Source of the DNA: Bacteroidaceae bacterium
GTDB lineage: Bacteria; Bacteroidota; Bacteroidia; Bacteroidales; Bacteroidaceae
Direction of reading: 5' to 3'
DNA: 33,531 nt
NCBI GenBank assembly: GCA_024398495.1
Contig: JAKSJA010000019.1
Coordinates: forward strand, 1-33,531
The translations under genes and the position numbers were made by a program. Position 1 is the first letter of the stretch. Every line of letters starts with the position of its first letter. Positions 17,179-26,618 of the stretch are shown here, in pieces. Under the pieces are notes generated by a model, which was not told the DNA's origin, did no database searches, and saw only the letters and a list, made by a program, of their open reading frames with translations.

Positions 17179-18684
17179 TTACATCATACTGAGAATGTCA
17201 TCTATATTATCACGATTATTTGACAGACGCGGGACCTTATGCTGACCACCTAACTTTCCTTTACTCTTCAGCCAGTCATTAAATAATCCTGAACGTGCGA
17301 CAATTATTTCCAATGGTTGCAACGTAATGTTCTTGTATCGTTTTGCCTCATAGTCGGAGTTTATCTCCTGCAGTTTTTTATCTAACACATCAGCAAATTT
17401 ATCAATATCATCAGGAGTTTTTGCAAATTCTATAACCCATTGATGACGGCATTTGGCATTTCCATCCATGAAAACAGGGGCTACCGTATATTCCAGCACT
17501 TCAGCATTATTCTCGGCACATGCGTATTCCAAGCCCTTCTCTGCATTATCCTGTATTAACTCCTCACCAAAAGCATTGATAAAATATTTTGTTCGACCAG
17601 AAATATAAAATTTATATGGATTTATCGAAGTAAACACAACAGTATCACCTATCATGTATCGCCACAAGCCACAACTGGTAGATATGACCATTGCATAGTT
17701 CTTGTTCAGTTCCACATCCCATATAGGAACACAAACTGGGTTCTCTTTATCCAATTCATCTAAAGGAATAAACTCGTAAAAACAGTCATAATCCAACATA
17801 AGCAACATTGAAGAATCTTCTGGATCATTCTGCAGTCCAAAGAATCCCTCACTGGCATTATACGTCTCCATATAGTGCATCTTCGGTGATGTTATCAGTT
17901 GTTTGTACTGTTCTCTATATGGTGTAAACGCCACACCTCCGTGGAAGAAACACTCCAGATTCGGCCACACATCTTCGAGATGCGTCTTACCCGTCAGTTC
18001 CATAATCCTTGTAAGCACACTGAGCATCCAAGACGGAACACCACTGATATTTGTCACATTCTGATTTAGAGTCTCACGTGCTATTCTATCGCGCTTTATC
18101 TCAAAATCAGCCAATAAAGCAGTTTCCTTTTTTGGTACTCGGAAGAGATTTACTACTGGATTAATATTCTCAATGAGTATAGAACTTAAATCTCCTACGA
18201 GTGAGTGTTTGAGATTGTTGTTTGGTGAATGACTGCCACCCAAGATAAGGCTTTTGCCATCAAAGAGACGACTGTCTGGATTATTCTGCAGATACATCAC
18301 TACAGCATCAGTTCCACCAGCATAATGCAGATGTTGCAGACCACGTTTGCTAACAGGGATAAACTTACTCTTGTCGTTGGTTGTTCCAGATGACTTAGCA
18401 TACCAATCAATACGCCCTGGCCACAAAATATCTTTTTCGCCATGACGCATCCGGTCAATATCATTCTTTACCTCTTCATACGAATTTATCGGTACTTTCT
18501 TAACAAAGTCATCATAGGTTTTTATGTCTGAAAAACCATGATTTCTACCATATTCTGTATCAGCTGCTGTAGAAACAAGAGTTCTTAGTACCTTTCTCTG
18601 CAGTTCTGCACCTCCAGCCAGATGTTTTTCCAAAGCCTTCATCCTCGGAGAGAACAATATCCTAGCAATCTGCGTTACACTCAT
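17179..18684 (-). CDS. GH3-family acyl-adenylate-forming protein
   Basis: The 501-residue protein belongs to the GH3 superfamily. In plants these enzymes adenylate carboxylic acids such as auxin or jasmonate and couple them to amino acids. Visible features are the P-loop-like SSGTTNDKSKFIPVS, the middle motif YNASEGFFGLQND (ATP-binding YxASE), and the C-terminal YKFYISGRTKYFINAFGEEL. The bacterial acyl substrate is not known. Its ATG lies 23 bases inside rnc. Co-transcription with acpP and fabF makes a link to fatty-acid or acyl metabolism attractive, but this is inference. Confidence 0.88.
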   Translation of the reverse strand: MSVTQIARILFSPRMKALEKHLAGGAELQRKVLRTLVSTAADTEYGRNHGFSDIKTYDDFVKKVPINSYEEVKNDIDRMRHGEKDILWPGRIDWYAKSSGTTNDKSKFIPVSKRGLQHLHYAGGTDAVVMYLQNNPDSRLFDGKSLILGGSHSPNNNLKHSLVGDLSSILIENINPVVNLFRVPKKETALLADFEIKRDRIARETLNQNVTNISGVPSWMLSVLTRIMELTGKTHLEDVWPNLECFFHGGVAFTPYREQYKQLITSPKMHYMETYNASEGFFGLQNDPEDSSMLLMLDYDCFYEFIPLDELDKENPVCVPIWDVELNKNYAMVISTSCGLWRYMIGDTVVFTSINPYKFYISGRTKYFINAFGEELIQDNAEKGLEYACAENNAEVLEYTVAPVFMDGNAKCRHQWVIEFAKTPDDIDKFADVLDKKLQEINSDYEAKRYKNITLQPLEIIVARSGLFNDWLKSKGKLGGQHKVPRLSNNRDNIDDILSMM

Positions 18685-19450
18685 CTTCTTTTTTCGTTTC
18701 TAATATTTTATCCGTAAAAGAACGGTCTTGTTTCAACATATTTAATGTCTCCTTAGAAGCATTTTGCTGTCCTTCTTTTTTTGAATATCCACGTCCCTTG
18801 CCAGCCTTTATGCCAGCTATCTCAACCTGATATTCAAAGAACAGATTACATTTGTCCTCCCTTCCTTCATTGATGAGCACGAAATCCAGTTCTACATGAT
18901 GCTTCTGTGCCCATTCCAATAGACGACTTTTGAAATTCTCCTCTTTATAAGCCACCTTGTCTATGTTCAGCGTATCGGAACAGATACGTTTTTTCATAAA
19001 CTTCATGCAATATGAATATCCTCTATCCAGATAGACAGCACCTATCAAGGCTTCAAAAGCATTACCTTCCATGTAACTGTTATGACTGATATGCTTGTTG
19101 CTGCTCCTTATCAGACTGTCTAGACCAATTTCCTTTGCCAACCTTCCCAAACTAGAGCGTTTCACCACTTTGCTGCGCGCATTAGTCAAGAATCCCTCTC
19201 TCTTTTTAGGAAAATGGCGAAAGACTATGTCACCCACAACCGCATCCAGTATAGCATCACCAAGAAATTCCAAACGTTCATTGTTTATCAGTCGTCCTTT
19301 CTCATTCCTTGCAGCCAGACTACGATGCATCAATGCCATCTTATAATAATCTATCTTTTTGGGATAGAAACCCAAGATGCGATATAAAGATGAAAAAAGC
19401 TCCCTGTCATTGCGGAAAGGGAGCCTTAATTTATCTATCAAATTATTCAT
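18662..19450 (-). CDS. rnc: Ribonuclease III
   Basis: The 262-residue endonuclease cleaves double-stranded RNA in rRNA and mRNA processing. The catalytic domain carries NNERLEFLGDAILD, and EGNAFEALIGAVYLD marks the second metal-binding helix. The dsRNA-binding domain follows (FKSRLLEWAQ...KKEGQQNASKETLNML). In the second helix the position of E. coli Asp114 appears to be Asn, while Glu117 is kept. The start is the ATG at 19450, inside the end of fabF (8-base overlap). An upstream-open frame adds 47 residues that are simply antisense/other-frame fabF sequence. The order acpP-fabF-rnc is conserved in many bacteria. Confidence 0.95.
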   Translation of the reverse strand: MNNLIDKLRLPFRNDRELFSSLYRILGFYPKKIDYYKMALMHRSLAARNEKGRLINNERLEFLGDAILDAVVGDIVFRHFPKKREGFLTNARSKVVKRSSLGRLAKEIGLDSLIRSSNKHISHNSYMEGNAFEALIGAVYLDRGYSYCMKFMKKRICSDTLNIDKVAYKEENFKSRLLEWAQKHHVELDFVLINEGREDKCNLFFEYQVEIAGIKAGKGRGYSKKEGQQNASKETLNMLKQDRSFTDKILETKKEDECNADC

Positions 19451-20702
19451 ATTTCTTGAATATGACACAAGCATTATGCCCACCAAAACCAAACGTATTA
19501 CTTGCCGCAGCACGCACAGGCCGTTTCTTTGCCTTGTTGAAAGTGAAATCGAGGTTGTAGTCAATATTCTCATCCTCATCACCCTCTTCATGATTTATTG
19601 TTGGAGGCACCACATCATCATACACAGCCAATACAGAAAACATTGCCTCTATTGCTCCTGCTCCTCCAAGGAGATGTCCTGTCATAGACTTCGTAGAACT
19701 TATACTCAGTTTATAAGCCGCATCTCCGAAGACTTCTTTAATGGCCTTTATTTCGGCAACATCACCAAGTCCAGTACTTGTGCCATGTACATTGATATAG
19801 TCTATATCCGACGGTTGCAGGTTTGCATCATCCAATGCTTCTTTCATTACCTGCACAGCACCCAATCCTTCTGGATGTGGAGCAGAAATATGATAGGCAT
19901 CGGCACTCATGCCTGCTCCCACCATCTCTGCATATATCTTTGCACCGCGAGCCTTTGCATGTTCCAATTCTTCAAGGATAAGACAAGCACCACCTTCACC
20001 CATGACAAAGCCATCACGACTTTTAGAGAATGGGCGAGAAGCATGCTCAGGGTCATCATTCCTCGTGGACAATGCATGCATGGAATTGAAACCACCTACA
20101 GCACATTCACATATTGCATTTTCAGCGCCACCGCTCACCATGATATCCGCCTTTCCCAACCGTATCAAGTTAAATGAATCAGCAATAGCGTGCGATGATG
20201 AGGCACAAGCAGAAGACGTAGCATAATTAGGGCCTCGGAAACCATATTTGATACTAATGTCACCGGCAGCCATACTTACGATAGTCTTTACAATAAAGAA
20301 AGGGCTGTATTTTGGTCCGTTTTCCTTATCTGCCTCATAGTCCTGTACTTCATGCTGGAAAGAGGTAACCCCACCTATACCAGTGCCTATCACCACCCCA
20401 ACTCTTGACTTGTCAATAGTTTCTAAATCTATGCCCGAGTCTTTCACAGCCTCATCAGCAGCAATCATTGCATACTGACAATACGAGTCCATGCCACGAA
20501 GTTCCTTTCGGTCAAGATACTGGCTCACGTCCAGATCTTTTACTTCACAAGCAAATTTGGTTTTGAATAAGTCAGTATTGAACTTTGTTATCGGAGCAGC
20601 ACCGCTTTTACCGGCAATGATATTCGCCCATGTGGTGGGCACGTCATTTCCCAAAGCAGTAACGGTGCCAAGACCGGTAACGACAACTCTTTTCAATTCC
20701 AT
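19443..20702 (-). CDS. fabF: 3-oxoacyl-[acyl-carrier-protein] synthase II
   Basis: The 419-residue condensing enzyme elongates acyl-ACP with malonyl-ACP in cytosolic type II fatty-acid synthesis. The active-site Cys166 sits in TSSACASSSHA. The two histidines are in VHGTSTGLGD and SMTGHLLGGAGA, and the C-terminal FGFGGHN motif is present. The length is typical. It starts 13 bases after acpP, whose product is its substrate carrier, and overlaps rnc by 8 bases. Confidence 0.97.
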   Translation of the reverse strand: MELKRVVVTGLGTVTALGNDVPTTWANIIAGKSGAAPITKFNTDLFKTKFACEVKDLDVSQYLDRKELRGMDSYCQYAMIAADEAVKDSGIDLETIDKSRVGVVIGTGIGGVTSFQHEVQDYEADKENGPKYSPFFIVKTIVSMAAGDISIKYGFRGPNYATSSACASSSHAIADSFNLIRLGKADIMVSGGAENAICECAVGGFNSMHALSTRNDDPEHASRPFSKSRDGFVMGEGGACLILEELEHAKARGAKIYAEMVGAGMSADAYHISAPHPEGLGAVQVMKEALDDANLQPSDIDYINVHGTSTGLGDVAEIKAIKEVFGDAAYKLSISSTKSMTGHLLGGAGAIEAMFSVLAVYDDVVPPTINHEEGDEDENIDYNLDFTFNKAKKRPVRAAASNTFGFGGHNACVIFKKYE

Positions 20703-20715
20703 TCAGAAAGGAATA

Positions 20716-20952
20716 TTAAGCCTTATTATCTTCAATATATTTGATAGCTTCTGCTACCGTTGAGATCTTTTCTGCCTGATCGTCAGGAATAGAAATTCCA
20801 AACTCTTTTTCAAATTCCATTATCAACTCAACTGTATCAAGTGAATCAGCACCAAGGTCATTAGTAAAACTTGCTTCTGGCTTAACTTCTGCTTCATCAA
20901 CACCAAGTTTCTCTACGATAATCTCTTTTACTTTCTTTTCAATTTCTGACAT
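20716..20952 (-). CDS. acpP: Acyl carrier protein
   Basis: The 78-residue acidic protein carries growing acyl chains on a 4'-phosphopantetheine arm attached to Ser37 in [20 protein letters not shown], the universal ACP motif. It leads the minus-strand operon acpP-fabF-rnc-GH3-lipoprotein-DUF3108. A leader of about 50 bases and a near-consensus promoter lie upstream. Confidence 0.98.
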   Translation of the reverse strand: MSEIEKKVKEIIVEKLGVDEAEVKPEASFTNDLGADSLDTVELIMEFEKEFGISIPDDQAEKISTVAEAIKYIEDNKA

Positions 20953-21014
20953 AATTTTTCGTTTTAAATGTTAATAATTATCTTTATTTTGTCTTTTTTC
21001 AAACAAACCGAATG

Positions 21015-21046
21015 CAAAGAAACAATAAAAAGTTCACTTATACAAA
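21015..21046 (-). promoter_or_regulatory. Candidate promoter for the acpP operon
   Basis: On the minus strand TTTG (21046-21043) is followed after 20 bases by TTTCTTTG (21022-21015), one mismatch from TAnnTTTG. Just downstream the minus strand reads TTCGGTTTG, a word also seen in the right-end repeats. Confidence 0.45.
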
Positions 21047-21110
21047 CTTTTATATATAAAAAAGGTACTTTTTTGCACACTTATACTATGTTTGTGCAAA
21101 GAGAAGACAA

Positions 21111-21518
21111 TCATTTTCTACCAAAATCAGCAGGAATTTCCCCATATTCCTTCGTATCCCACTTCTGGATGTTTGGCATCATCTTGCTGTTTTCACGCAA
21201 CCATTTTTCCGCACGTGCGATGAGTAGATGCACCTGCTCTGTTTTCTCCGTACGTTCCAACTGCGTCTTTGCTCTCTTGTTTCTCACCCATGCCAAAGCA
21301 CTGATGCTATCACTATATATGGCATAGTCCGTAATACCTTTCTTCTGCATTAGTGCTGCGGCATGTACTATGGCAAGGAACTCCCCTATATTGTTTGTAC
21401 CCCATATAGGTCCGAAGTGAAACACTTGTCGTCCTGTCGCCAAATCCACGCCGCGATATTCCATCTGCCCAGGATTACCGCTACAAGCAGCATCTACACA
21501 CCATGCATTATCTACCAT
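21111..21518 (-). CDS. RNase HI-family protein (short form)
   Basis: The 135-residue protein consists of little more than an RNase H catalytic domain. It has the four acidic residues expected for cleaving RNA in RNA-DNA hybrids: Asp9 (VDAACSGNPG), Glu46 (NNIGEF), Asp70 (YSDS) and Asp131 (EIPADF). Many Bacteroidetes relatives carry an extra N-terminal viroplasmin-like domain. It is absent here, because the ATG is only three bases after the argS stop. Co-transcription with argS is likely. Confidence 0.88.
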   Translation of the reverse strand: MVDNAWCVDAACSGNPGQMEYRGVDLATGRQVFHFGPIWGTNNIGEFLAIVHAAALMQKKGITDYAIYSDSISALAWVRNKRAKTQLERTEKTEQVHLLIARAEKWLRENSKMMPNIQKWDTKEYGEIPADFGRK

Positions 21519-21521
21519 CTT

Positions 21522-23300
21522 TTACATTCTCTCTGGCACTTCTATTCCGAGCATATCCATACCACTCTTTATTATCTTTGCTACATTACGCGCAATGACA
21601 AGACGCAGCTGCTGTGTCTTACCATCCACATCTTTCAATATCGGGCAGTCATGATAGAACTGATTGAAACTTTTTGTCAGTTCGTAACAGTAGTTGGCTA
21701 TACAACTCGGATTATAGTCTTTTCCCGCCTGTACTATCACCGCAGGATATTCATTCATCATCTGTATGAGTGCTGTCTCTTTCTCATTCAGCACAGCATC
21801 AGCAGAAATAGTCACGTTGATGTGCTGTTCTTCAGCCTTGCGCAAGATACTGCGGATACGTGCATAAGTGTATTGTATGAAAGGACCTGTATTTCCATTA
21901 AAATCTATGCTTTCCTCTGGATTAAAGAGCATATTCTTACGAGCATCAACCTTGAGGATAAAATACTTCAAAGCTCCAAGTCCTACGATACGGGCAATTT
22001 CGCTTCTTTCCTCTTCCGTCATGTCATCAAATTTTCCAGTCTCATCGCTCACCTTTCGGGCATTCTCTATCATGCTTGCAATGAGGTCATCAGCATCCAC
22101 CACTGTACCCTCTCTCGATTTCATCTTACCATTAGGCAGTTCCACCATGCCATAAGAGAAATGTACCAGGTCTTTGCCCCATTTGAAACCAAGTTTGTCG
22201 AGCAGCAACGAAAGCACTTGAAAATGATAGTTCTGCTCGTTGCCGACAACATATATCATCTTGTCAATAGGGTAATCTCTAAAACGCAATGTGGCAGTAC
22301 CTATATCCTGCGTCATATATACCGACGTACCATCACTTCTCAACAGCAGTTTTTCATCAAGACCATCTTTCGTAAGGTCTGCCCATACGCTACCATCATC
22401 TTTCCTGAAAAAGACACCTTGTCTTAGGCCTTCCTCCACTTTTTCCTTCCCCACAAGGTAAGTGTTGCTCTCATAGTATATCTTGTCAAAGCTTACACCA
22501 AGAGCCTTATATGACTCGTCAAAACCAGCATAAACCCAACCATTCATCTTCATCCATAGCGCACGCACATCCGTATCGTTATTTTCCCATTTCACCAGCA
22601 TTTCGCGAGCCTCCTTCATCAGTTCTGTTTCTGGAATTTCCTCCGTATCCAAATGTGCCTTTAGAGCAGCCTCCTGCTCCTTATTTTTTTTATCAAAAAG
22701 CACATAGTAGTCACCAATAAGATGGTCGCCTTTCTTCCCTGATGACTCCGGTGTTTCACCGTTCCCCCATTTCAGCCAAGCCAACATGGACTTGCAGATA
22801 TGTATGCCACGATCATTGACGATATTCGTCTTAACCACGTTAAAGCCGTTAGCCTCCATTATCTTTGCCAACGACCATCCAAGCAGGTTGTTTCTCACAT
22901 GTCCGAGGTGTAGAGGCTTATTCGTGTTCGGCGAAGAATATTCCACCATCACCAGAGGCTGTTTCTCCTTTGCAACCACACATCTTCCAAATATCTCATC
23001 TGCATCTATCGTCTTCAGCACGTCTATCATCGAAGAATCAGAGATGACAAGATTTAGAAAGCCTTTGACAACATTGAAATTTTCTACGTTGTCATCATTC
23101 TGTACGAGCCATTCACCTATTTCCTGTGCCGTCTGTTCAGGTGCCTTGTGCGACATCTTCAAGAAGGGGAAAACCATAAGAGTCACATTACCCTCAAACT
23201 CTTTCCTTGTCTTCTGTAAAGAAACGGAAGAAGCCTCAACATCTGCACCATACAATACATTTACAGCCTTTATAATACTCGCAAGCAGTTCCTTTTCCAT
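21522..23300 (-). CDS. argS: Arginyl-tRNA synthetase
   Basis: The 592-residue class I synthetase charges tRNA-Arg. It shows the N-terminal Arg-tRNA-synthetase additional domain (about 1-110), the HIGH-equivalent LHLGHVRN near residue 130, the KMSKS-equivalent GKMKSREG near residue 400, and a C-terminal DALR anticodon-binding domain. Length and order are normal. It has its own consensus promoter immediately upstream. Confidence 0.97.
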   Translation of the reverse strand: MEKELLASIIKAVNVLYGADVEASSVSLQKTRKEFEGNVTLMVFPFLKMSHKAPEQTAQEIGEWLVQNDDNVENFNVVKGFLNLVISDSSMIDVLKTIDADEIFGRCVVAKEKQPLVMVEYSSPNTNKPLHLGHVRNNLLGWSLAKIMEANGFNVVKTNIVNDRGIHICKSMLAWLKWGNGETPESSGKKGDHLIGDYYVLFDKKNKEQEAALKAHLDTEEIPETELMKEAREMLVKWENNDTDVRALWMKMNGWVYAGFDESYKALGVSFDKIYYESNTYLVGKEKVEEGLRQGVFFRKDDGSVWADLTKDGLDEKLLLRSDGTSVYMTQDIGTATLRFRDYPIDKMIYVVGNEQNYHFQVLSLLLDKLGFKWGKDLVHFSYGMVELPNGKMKSREGTVVDADDLIASMIENARKVSDETGKFDDMTEEERSEIARIVGLGALKYFILKVDARKNMLFNPEESIDFNGNTGPFIQYTYARIRSILRKAEEQHINVTISADAVLNEKETALIQMMNEYPAVIVQAGKDYNPSCIANYCYELTKSFNQFYHDCPILKDVDGKTQQLRLVIARNVAKIIKSGMDMLGIEVPERM

Positions 23301-23325
23301 AAAAATGTTCTATTTTTTCTGCTTA

Positions 23326-23356
23326 CAAAGTTACGAAAAACTGCGAAGAATGCAAA
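23326..23356 (-). promoter_or_regulatory. Bacteroides-type promoter for argS
   Basis: On the minus strand TTTG (23356-23353) is followed after 19 bases by TAACTTTG (23333-23326), a full consensus match. The argS ATG is 25 bases downstream, separating argS from the preceding TonB-receptor operon. Confidence 0.72.
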
Positions 23357-23408
23357 ATTCATTTCTTTCAGAACCGTCTATTTACGAGTTGGCAGAGATG
23401 GATGATTA

Positions 23409-25748
23409 TCAGAAATTGAATTTCACATTGCAGATGATACTGCGTCCTTGTCCTGGCACTCCACGCATAAGTTGTCCGCCACTGATATAGTCAGTATCAA
23501 GAAGATTGTGTACATCAAGAGACAAGTCTAAGCCAAATGGTGAACACCATTCCGCTCCCAAACCAACGACAGCATACGCATCCTGCATCTCAGTAAGGAT
23601 AATTGTAGGGTCTATAATCTTCTTCACAATATCGTTTTGCATACATTCTACCTCTGACTGGAAATGCACGTTAGCACGTACCCAGAAATCACCTGCGGTC
23701 TTCATAGAATAGAACTTCTGCGCTGCTGTGAGGTTGAGTAGGAATTTCGGCACATTGTTCATCTTGTCATTTTCTGATGAGAAGTTCTCCACGCGGAATG
23801 GATGTTGGAATGTAAAGTTGAGGTTTGCTATCGTTCTGTCCGTAGTATATTGAACAGTATTCTCAATTCCTCCCATATTGATGTTTCCTGCATTACTGAA
23901 AGTGGTAGCACCTCCCTGATTATAATAGACAAGACCTTTCACCATATTGTAGAAAGCATTTATTTCATAAGTGAGATGTAATTTTTTCCAGTTAAAGTTG
24001 GCACTCATCTGGAAAGCATCCATCTTTTCTGAATCGAGATTTTCTCCACCGGAGAAGATACTTATATATGAACCGCGATAGAAGAGCGGTGCATCTACGA
24101 ATGAATGCGAGTATCCACCCTTGAAACTTAGTACATCATTGGCAAGCCAGATGAGTGATACACGTGGCGAATATGTATTGATGCGTCTATCGTCTTGACG
24201 TATCTTATGATCAAAACGTATGCCACCGTTGAAGATAAGCCTCTTGGTAAAGTTGTGTTTCAACTGGAAGAACGCAGACAGCGTATGTTCCGAATTTTCG
24301 TTGAAGACCGTGTTTATGGTATTGTTGATCTGAGAAAAGTCAGCTCCTAATTTCAATTCTGCATTAGAAAAGACAAATGACTCATACTGAAGTCCGAAGA
24401 GCATGGAGCCGTACATATTATTTCCCAATTGGTAATTATATCCTCCGTTTGCCGTTGCTCCGAAACTATAGTCCTCCCATCCGATGACCTGTATTACACC
24501 TCGTGTCTTTACTGACGGGATGCCCAACATACTTGCCAGATATGCTGCTATCATATAGTCAACGGTATCACCGAGTGAATTATATATCTGTATGCGTTCT
24601 TTAGCCAAAAAAGCAGATGCAGAGAATGAGAAGTCACCCCATGTCTTGTTATAATCCAAATCAGCACGTACCAACGACTGTGAGAATCCTGGTTTTTCTC
24701 CACTCTGCGGATGATAAGCGTCATAAGTGAATTGATCGTCAAGACCTATGAGATTATAAAAAGGTACCGTCTTTGAATACTGTCCTATCAGAGATATCTT
24801 AAAATTCCCCCAACGAATCTTGCCACCGAACTCATAAGACGGCTGACTGTTATAACCACCCACATAATGTGTAACACCGCTTAAATTGCGTTTTTCTCCG
24901 TCTGCAGTATATATGGAGCCCCATGCCATAACATCCGTCATGAGGTTACCCTTACCAAACATTGCCGCTCCTCCGTATGTATCAAAACTGCCGGCACGTG
25001 CAGCAAGTCTTCCGCCATCAATGTCGCTACCCGACTTCGTGATAATGTTCACCACTGCCGTCAATGCCACATTACCATACAAGGATGATGCAGGACCACG
25101 CAATACTTCTATTTGCTTTATCTTATTCAAGTCATGACGACAGTCGAAAGCCACGGCATTTGTGGTGGCACTATTTAGACGATGTCCGTCAACCATTACC
25201 AACACCGTCTCCTGTGCCAAGCCATACACACCGCGCATGGCGATATTCTGTTCAAGGCTTCCTATCTGCGACATACCCGGCACATAGAGCATCAATACAT
25301 CATTGAGAGAGTTGGCACCAGAAGCACGTATCATCTCTTCCGTAATCAATGTAATCGGTACTGGTACTTCCTCGATGGATTCGTTCATTCGTGATGCCGT
25401 ACTGACTGTTGCCTGTCCTTTTTTCAAGCGTTCTATTATGTCAATAAAACGCGGAGAGTCATTATAGGCCGTATAATATGGATCAAGGGCCAACAATTTT
25501 CCCGCATAGTTTTCCGCCTTTTCCTGTTCATCTTGATTAAGACTGCTCAATGCAAGGAGACGGTATGCCTGAACGAGTTTTTCTCCCTTTGTCTTATGCA
25601 CGAGAGACAACAGAATAGAATCTGCCTGCTGGAAATGTCCCAAGTCATACGCCTTGGCTGCCATGTCAAAATCCTCATTTTCCTGCGCTTTTACAGATGT
25701 GGAAAAAAACGCAAAGAATATAAGTACAAAATATAATACTTGTTTCAT
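23409..25748 (-). CDS. TonB-dependent receptor with TPR-like N-terminal domain
   Basis: The 779-residue outer-membrane protein has a signal peptide ending VKAQ near residue 22. A helical TPR-like segment covers about 25-110 (FDMAAKAYDLGHFQQADSILL, AENYAGKLLALDPYY). A TonB plug covers about 120-240 (VPVPITLITEEMIRASG, QIEVLRGPASSLYGNVALTAVVNIIT), followed by a 22-strand-type barrel ending in the aromatic KFNF. Most Bacteroidetes receptors have a carboxypeptidase-regulatory or STN domain where this one has the TPR-like segment. It is the last gene of the signalling operon, six bases after the soluble kinase. The substrate is unknown; no SusD partner is adjacent. A periplasmic relay role for the TPR-like segment is inferred. 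Confidence 0.92.
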   Translation of the reverse strand: MKQVLYFVLIFFAFFSTSVKAQENEDFDMAAKAYDLGHFQQADSILLSLVHKTKGEKLVQAYRLLALSSLNQDEQEKAENYAGKLLALDPYYTAYNDSPRFIDIIERLKKGQATVSTASRMNESIEEVPVPITLITEEMIRASGANSLNDVLMLYVPGMSQIGSLEQNIAMRGVYGLAQETVLVMVDGHRLNSATTNAVAFDCRHDLNKIKQIEVLRGPASSLYGNVALTAVVNIITKSGSDIDGGRLAARAGSFDTYGGAAMFGKGNLMTDVMAWGSIYTADGEKRNLSGVTHYVGGYNSQPSYEFGGKIRWGNFKISLIGQYSKTVPFYNLIGLDDQFTYDAYHPQSGEKPGFSQSLVRADLDYNKTWGDFSFSASAFLAKERIQIYNSLGDTVDYMIAAYLASMLGIPSVKTRGVIQVIGWEDYSFGATANGGYNYQLGNNMYGSMLFGLQYESFVFSNAELKLGADFSQINNTINTVFNENSEHTLSAFFQLKHNFTKRLIFNGGIRFDHKIRQDDRRINTYSPRVSLIWLANDVLSFKGGYSHSFVDAPLFYRGSYISIFSGGENLDSEKMDAFQMSANFNWKKLHLTYEINAFYNMVKGLVYYNQGGATTFSNAGNINMGGIENTVQYTTDRTIANLNFTFQHPFRVENFSSENDKMNNVPKFLLNLTAAQKFYSMKTAGDFWVRANVHFQSEVECMQNDIVKKIIDPTIILTEMQDAYAVVGLGAEWCSPFGLDLSLDVHNLLDTDYISGGQLMRGVPGQGRSIICNVKFNF

Positions 25749-25754
25749 ATTCTC

Positions 25755-26618
25755 TTACTTTACCGTTTTTACAGGGATGATAAATGTAAATGCCGAGCCC
25801 TTGCCTTCTTCGGACTCTATATTTACCTGCCCATTATGATTTTTTGTAATTATCTCACGCATGATACCCATTCCTAAGCCTGTACCCTTACCTACAGGTT
25901 TCGTTGTGTAGAAGTTTTCAAAAAGACGTGTTTTCACTTCTTCTGACATCCCCATACCATTATCGGCAATACGTATTGTCAAAGATGCAGGTGACACAGT
26001 CGTATCAAGTTCTACCTTTACATCTATCGTTGGCGTATAATCCGTTGAATCTGCAAGATTCCTCTTTTCTTCTACCGTATAGCAGGCGTTATTCATAACA
26101 TTAAGAACTGCACGACTTAGATCCTGCGGAATAACCATTACCTTAGGCATATTCTCTTGATATTCCTCATGTATCGATACATTGAATTCTTTATTATTTG
26201 CTCTTACAGCATGATAACTGAGCCACACATATTCATGAACCAGCTGCTCAATGTCAACAGGAAGAAATTCACCTGATTTACCTCTACTTTGCAGAAGAAT
26301 ACCTCGTATGATACTGATTGCACGTTCTCCGTGTTCCTGTATCTTGCCAAGGTTTTCTCTGAGGTCATCAGCGATATCCTGCATGTCCGCGGCATCATCT
26401 TCGTCAAGACGGTCAGCACAGTCTGACACAATGTCCTCCAGATCTTCAAGGAGTTTGACCGAGAGTTTGCTGAAATTGATAACAAAGTTAAGTGGATTCT
26501 GAACCTCATGTGCAATACCCGCACTCAATGTTCCCAATGAAGCCAACTTCTCCTGTTTCTGCAGTTTCTCCTGCATATCGCTAAGTTGCTGTTTTAATTC
26601 TTCTATCTTATCCATCAT
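25755..26618 (-). CDS. Soluble sensor-less histidine kinase
   Basis: The 287-residue predicted cytosolic kinase has no signal peptide, membrane helix or sensor domain. A short coiled coil (residues 3-25) leads into a DHp helix with phospho-acceptor His37 (AGIAHEVQNPLNF). The ATPase domain has the N box NVMNNACYTV, G1 ADNGMGM and G2 GKGTGLGMGI, all intact. The ATG overlaps the stop of the propeller kinase (ATGA, 26615-26618). Its DHp helix aligns closely with that of the propeller kinase (both read NPxNxxxNFS after the H box), so the two may dimerise. The nearest plausible phospho-target is the receiver-PP2C protein of the same operon. Confidence 0.92.
   Translation of the reverse strand: MMDKIEELKQQLSDMQEKLQKQEKLASLGTLSAGIAHEVQNPLNFVINFSKLSVKLLEDLEDIVSDCADRLDEDDAADMQDIADDLRENLGKIQEHGERAISIIRGILLQSRGKSGEFLPVDIEQLVHEYVWLSYHAVRANNKEFNVSIHEEYQENMPKVMVIPQDLSRAVLNVMNNACYTVEEKRNLADSTDYTPTIDVKVELDTTVSPASLTIRIADNGMGMSEEVKTRLFENFYTTKPVGKGTGLGMGIMREIITKNHNGQVNIESEEGKGSAFTFIIPVKTVK

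Noticed and set aside
19451-19591. 47-residue extension of RNase III
   Set aside because: The added part lies in fabF coding sequence, lacks family similarity, and the ATG at 19450 gives a normal N-terminus.
21058-21074. Terminator after the RNase HI gene
   Set aside because: AAAAAAG-GTA-CTTTTTT is palindromic, but the stem is almost all A-T with a three-base loop, too weak to call.
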